Shown here in pieces: positions 60,362 to 64,000 of a stretch of 64,000 nt of DNA. Numbering within the stretch: position 1 is the first letter of the stretch; the number at the start of each line of letters is the position of its first letter. The notes beneath the pieces were generated by a model that was not told the origin of the DNA, did not search any database, and saw nothing but the letters and a program-made list of their open reading frames with translations. Source of the DNA: Microbacteriaceae bacterium VKM Ac-2854 (GTDB lineage Bacteria; Actinomycetota; Actinomycetes; Actinomycetales; Microbacteriaceae); contig JABMLH010000009.1 in NCBI GenBank assembly GCA_013205085.1, forward strand, positions 62,001 through 126,000. Reading direction: 5' to 3'. Made by a program: the position numbers and the translations under genes.

Positions 60362-61158
60362 GCGTGTTCGATTCCCAGGAAGCCGGCCCTCCGCCCGAGA
60401 CGGGCGGCGACGACCGCCGGAACGCTCGATCCCGCCAACGCGGCCTCCGCGTCGCCGCTGTCGTCGTCGTCGGTGCGATCGCTCTCGTCGCACTCCTGCT
60501 GAGAGGGGTCGGCGTGTTCGGCGGCGACCATGGTCTCTCCCCCGACGGTGACGTGAAGCCCACCGGGGTGGCCGAGTCAACCGATACGGGGTCCGCGGAA
60601 TCATCGGTCGCCGACGACGCATCGAGCACGTGCGGGCTCCCCGGCCTCGAGACGAGTGGGACTCTGATGGCGGCGCCGGAGGCCGAGTGGACGATCGTCG
60701 GGACCATGGCGGCGCCGGACTCCCCCGCCTCCGGGCCCGGCGTGGTCGAGGATGACGGACTCCGCCGCTGCTACGCGCACACCGTCGAGGGCGCCGTCTT
60801 CATGACCGCGAACATGTGGGCGATGGGTTCCGACCCGGATCTGACGTCGCTCTTCTCGGAGCGGATGACCGCGCCGGGGCCCGGTCGCGATCTGCTGCTC
60901 TCGCACGACCCGCAACGCGGCGACAGCGGCCTGCGTGGCCAGATCGTCGGCTTCAAGGTCGTGACGTATTCGGACACCGACGCGACGATCGACACCGCGT
61001 TCCAGTTCACCGACGGGCGGCTGATCAGCTTCCCCTTCGCGGTGAAATGGGTCGATGGCGACTGGAAGGCGGTGGTCGCCGACGACGGTACTCCGTCGTT
61101 CCGGCCGGTGCAGTTGCAGAGCCTGGGCGGGTACGTGGTCTGGGGCGGACTGTCGTGA
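60358..61158 (+). CDS. Single-pass membrane protein of secretion operon
   Basis: 266 residues. A basic, disordered cytoplasmic start, one membrane segment (about 31-49), then an outer domain from about residue 90 with two cysteines (STCGL, RRCYAH) and strand-rich sequence ending YVVWGGLS. No family recognised; the topology is like VirB8/TraH-type inner-membrane parts of conjugation machines. ATG 60358 and GTG 61155 overlap the neighbours' stops, so translation is coupled on both sides. Confidence 0.7.
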   Translation: MSVFDSQEAGPPPETGGDDRRNARSRQRGLRVAAVVVVGAIALVALLLRGVGVFGGDHGLSPDGDVKPTGVAESTDTGSAESSVADDASSTCGLPGLETSGTLMAAPEAEWTIVGTMAAPDSPASGPGVVEDDGLRRCYAHTVEGAVFMTANMWAMGSDPDLTSLFSERMTAPGPGRDLLLSHDPQRGDSGLRGQIVGFKVVTYSDTDATIDTAFQFTDGRLISFPFAVKWVDGDWKAVVADDGTPSFRPVQLQSLGGYVVWGGLS

Positions 61159-62747
61159 TCGCCCTCGCCGCGGCGAACGAACCCTGCGCGCTGATCGACG
61201 TCGGATGCTGGGCGGCCACGGGGATCGCCGGAATCGTCTCCCAAGCGTCCGACGACGCGCTGCAGCAGTTCGTGAACAGCATCCTGGAAGGCTTCGGCAA
61301 AGCCGTCGCCTCACTCGGGACGCTGTGGGTGTACGTCCCGTCCGCCGTGCTGATCGAGGGTGAGAACCCCGGCCGAGGAGGTGGCACGCCGCCGGCGGCG
61401 GACGCCTTCACCACCATCCTCGGCTACGTCACGTGGGTATCGCTCGGCCTCTGCGTGCTCTCGCTCATCGTGGCGGGAGCCATGCTCGCCTCGCGTCGGC
61501 GGCACGGCGACGGCGAGACGCACCTCGGCAGGCTCGGCGTCATCGTGCTCGCGGTGATGCTGATCTCGGCGGCGACGTCCATCGTCTCCGCGCTGCTGCC
61601 GTCCTCGGCACCGGCGGCGTCGAACACCGTCGGCTTCCTGCAGAACCAGCTGTGGTGGTACACCGGCGCGCTCGCCGTCCTGTCGGTCATCCTCGCCGCC
61701 GCGCGGATGGCCTGGACGCAGCGTGCCCAGCCGGCGCGCGAACTGTTCAGGGGGCTGCTCACGCTGCTCGCCGTCTCGGGCGCCGGGCTCACGGTGATCT
61801 CGCTGGCCACCGGCGCGGCCGACCAGTTCTCGGTGTGGATCTTGGACAACTCGACCGACTGCACGGTGTCGAACGGCGAGTCGAACTGCTTCGGGACGAA
61901 TCTGTACCGGGTGATCTCGCTGACGGCGTCGGCGCCGGCCTCGCTCGGGCTCATCGCCGTCTTCCTGCTCGGCCTGATCGCCCTCGTGCTCAGCTACGTC
62001 CAAGTCGCGCTCATGGTGGTGCGCGGCGGCATGCTCGTGATCCTGGCCGGGATCCTGCCGCTGACCGCCTCGTTCACGAATACGGAGATGGGCCGCGCGT
62101 GGTTCGGTCGAGCGGTCGGCTGGACGCTGGCCTTCGTCCTCTACAAACCCGCCGCCGCGATCATCTACGCCGCCGCGTTCCGGCTCTCGGGGACCGACCT
62201 CTTCGCCGGCGACGGCACCGGCCTGCTGCAGATCGTCACGGGGCTCGCGCTGATGCTCATGGCGCTGGTCGCGCTGCCGGCGCTGATGCGGTTCGTCACT
62301 CCTGCCGTCTCCGCTCTCGCCCAGGGCGGCGCCGGTGCCGGCGCGATAGCACTCGCCGGCGCCGCGGGGTCGATGGCGGGCGAGATCGCACAGGGGGCGA
62401 TCCGCGCGAGCAACGCCCACAGCGGCGGCGGGAGCGCGGCCGCGATGCCGACGGGGGGATCCGGCGGGGCGGGGGCGATGCTCCGTCCCTCGTCGTCCGG
62501 CGCAGCCGCAGGAGGTCGCGCGGCGGCCTCGGCAGCGGGGCCGTCCGGCGGGGCGACCGGGGCTGGAGCCGCTGCGGGTGGATCGGCGGCCGGCGCCGCC
62601 GCGGCGAGTGGAGCCGCTGCGAGCGGCGCCCTCGCTGCCGCCGGCCCCGTCGGCCTCGGCATCGCCGCCGCCCAGAAAGTCGGCGAGAGCGCCAGCAAGG
62701 CCGCCGCAACGGTGAAGAGCCTGGCTGACGAGGCCACCGGCAGCTGA
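61155..62747 (+). CDS. Polytopic membrane protein, VirB6/TrbL-like, with Ala/Gly-rich tail
   Basis: 530 residues from GTG 61155, overlapping the previous TGA (GTGA). About seven or eight membrane segments occupy residues 90-400, and the last ~125 residues are almost only Ala, Gly, Ser and Pro. Large polytopic proteins with such low-complexity tails are usual VirB6/TrbL subunits of Gram-positive type IV systems. The start ALAAANEPCALIDVGCW looks like a short signal. Precise family cannot be proved from sequence alone. Confidence 0.75.
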   Translation: MIALAAANEPCALIDVGCWAATGIAGIVSQASDDALQQFVNSILEGFGKAVASLGTLWVYVPSAVLIEGENPGRGGGTPPAADAFTTILGYVTWVSLGLCVLSLIVAGAMLASRRRHGDGETHLGRLGVIVLAVMLISAATSIVSALLPSSAPAASNTVGFLQNQLWWYTGALAVLSVILAAARMAWTQRAQPARELFRGLLTLLAVSGAGLTVISLATGAADQFSVWILDNSTDCTVSNGESNCFGTNLYRVISLTASAPASLGLIAVFLLGLIALVLSYVQVALMVVRGGMLVILAGILPLTASFTNTEMGRAWFGRAVGWTLAFVLYKPAAAIIYAAAFRLSGTDLFAGDGTGLLQIVTGLALMLMALVALPALMRFVTPAVSALAQGGAGAGAIALAGAAGSMAGEIAQGAIRASNAHSGGGSAAAMPTGGSGGAGAMLRPSSSGAAAGGRAAASAAGPSGGATGAGAAAGGSAAGAAAASGAAASGALAAAGPVGLGIAAAQKVGESASKAAATVKSLADEATGS

Positions 62748-62763
62748 TCGAGGAGACGATGAC

Positions 62764-64000
62764 ATGACGAATGATGCGAGCGCGCCGCGCACCTACGGCA
62801 ACTGGCGCCGACCGACCACGGCGGGGATCCTCGGCCTGGGCCAGCTGGCCACCGGAATCCTCTTCGCCGGAATCGTCGCGTCGATCATCGCCGCGATGGT
62901 CTCGGACGTGGTGACGGCGCTCGGCGTCGCGCTGGTCTTCGGGCTCTTCCTGCTGACGGTCGCCATCAAGGACAAACACGGGCAGAGCGCCCTGACACGA
63001 ACGGTGAATCGGATGAACTGGCTGTACACCCGCGGCAAGGGCGCGAACGTCTATCGCTCCGGCCCGATCGGCCGCGCCACGTGGGGCCGCCATCAGCTGC
63101 CGGGTCTGGCCGCGCCGTCACGGATCTCCGAGCACGAGGACTCGCACGGGCGGCCGTTCGCGCTGATCCACGTTCCCGCGACCCGGCACTTCACCGTCGT
63201 CATCGCGACCGAGCCGGACGGAGCGGCCCTCGTCGACCAGGAACAGATCGACAATCAGGTGGCGGAGTACGGCATCTGGCTGGCGAACCTCGGTGACGAG
63301 CCCGGTGTCGAGGCGGCGGCGGTCACGATCGAGACGGCACCGGACACGGGTACCCGGCTGCGGGCCGAGGTGGAGGGCTCGATCGATCCGGACGCACCGG
63401 AGTTCGCCAAAGCGATGCTCCGCGAGGTCGTCGAGACGTACCCGGTCGGCTCGGCGACCATCCGGGCTCTGATCTCGATCACGTTCGCGGCCAGCACTCG
63501 GAACAACGCGAAGCGCCGCACGGCGGAGGACGTCGGCAGCGACCTCTCCGCGCGGCTGCCTGGCCTGACATCGGGCCTCGCCGCCACCGGCGCGGGAGCG
63601 GCCCGGCCCCTCGGAGTGCAGGAGCTGTGCGAGGTGATCCGGGTCGCTTACGACCCGGCCGCCGCGGTGCTGATCGACCGGGCGCACGCCGCGGGTGAGA
63701 CTCCCGAACTGAGCTGGACGGACGTCGGCCCGACCGCCCACCAGGCGAACTGGGACTCCTATGTCCACGACTCCGCGGTGTCCTGCAGTTGGCTGATGAC
63801 GAGCCCACCGCGCGGTGTTGTGCAATCGGGCATCCTCTCGCGGCTGCTGGCGCCGCACCGCGACATCGCACGCAAGCGGGTCACCCTGCTGTATCGGCCG
63901 ATCGACCCGGCGCGCGCGGCGGCGATCGTGGAGGCCGACGTGAACGCGGCGTCGTTCAACGCGACCTCCAGCGCCAAGCCGAGCGCGCGCTCCACCCTGT
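62764..64000 (+). CDS. SCO6880-family type IV secretion-like protein, cut by right edge
   Basis: 412 residues visible; the frame is open at the window end. ATG 62764 follows the VirB6-like gene by 16 bases. It starts with NWRRPTTAGILGLGQLATG, two adjoining membrane helices (about 20-65), then a long soluble part with GIWLANLGDEPGVEAAAVTIETAP and SWTDVGPTAHQANWDSYVHD. This layout matches the actinobacterial SCO6880 family that precedes VirB4-like ATPases in chromosomal and plasmid transfer loci. The next genes should be the ATPases. Confidence 0.75.
   Translation, partial: MTNDASAPRTYGNWRRPTTAGILGLGQLATGILFAGIVASIIAAMVSDVVTALGVALVFGLFLLTVAIKDKHGQSALTRTVNRMNWLYTRGKGANVYRSGPIGRATWGRHQLPGLAAPSRISEHEDSHGRPFALIHVPATRHFTVVIATEPDGAALVDQEQIDNQVAEYGIWLANLGDEPGVEAAAVTIETAPDTGTRLRAEVEGSIDPDAPEFAKAMLREVVETYPVGSATIRALISITFAASTRNNAKRRTAEDVGSDLSARLPGLTSGLAATGAGAARPLGVQELCEVIRVAYDPAAAVLIDRAHAAGETPELSWTDVGPTAHQANWDSYVHDSAVSCSWLMTSPPRGVVQSGILSRLLAPHRDIARKRVTLLYRPIDPARAAAIVEADVNAASFNATSSAKPSARSTL

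Overview
The window is high-GC DNA with actinobacterial signatures: GTG and TTG starts, tight ATGA/GTGA/TAATG gene overlaps, TANNNT -10 boxes placed 6-7 nt before start codons, Ala/Lys-rich tails on ribosomal proteins, Tat-exported proteins and Rv0909-like small proteins. Gene content and order (str, S10 and spc operons, chromosomal mannitol PTS, SCO6880-type secretion genes) suggest a Microbacteriaceae chromosome. That placement is inference from gene content; no database search was possible. No tRNA, rRNA, insertion sequence or CRISPR array was recognised.

Layout. 1-7.7 kb is an accessory secretion cluster: the end of a signal peptidase I, a MauE/DoxX-thioredoxin membrane protein, two Tat-exported wall or surface proteins with related signal peptides, two divergent LuxR-type regulators with degenerate receivers, a MacB/FtsX-type ABC transporter and, between hairpins, an unlabelled 35-residue hydrophobic glycine-rich peptide gene. 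7.6-15.8 kb is the mannitol PTS: mtlD, mtlF, mtlA, the general proteins ptsI and ptsH, a lone IIB and a PRD-type regulator. 16.2-29 kb carries map-adk-secY and the spc and S10 ribosomal operons, all on the minus strand. The spc cluster is split between rplE and rpsH by a terminator, a palindromic repeat and a new promoter, and rpsN is not there. 29.4-33.1 kb is an accessory island (AbiEi/nuclease-like protein, topoisomerase IB, two Rv0909-type small proteins, fructosamine kinase). 33.2-38.2 kb is tuf-fusA-rpsG-rpsL with a strong promoter and a leader of about 280 nt. 38.2-48 kb holds two membrane proteins, an amino-acid ABC importer, a HAD protein, a spermidine-synthase-like protein, a LuxR regulator, three TetR paralogues and a secreted esterase. 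48.2-55.7 kb is rpoC-rpoB. 56.1-57.7 kb is a zeta-toxin operon. 57.8-64 kb has a second spermidine-synthase-like gene and the start of a chromosomal type IV secretion-like operon that runs off the right edge.

Threads across the window: (i) a dispersed intergenic element (CGCGAAATTTCGCG palindromes flanking a GC-rich stem-loop centred on GCCGCGGC) at five loci, all beside core operons or accessory genes; (ii) at least six genes with a leaderless-promoter layout; (iii) two export systems at the edges (the peptide/Tat/ABC cluster on the left, the SCO6880-type secretion operon on the right) that are the best candidates for undescribed biology.
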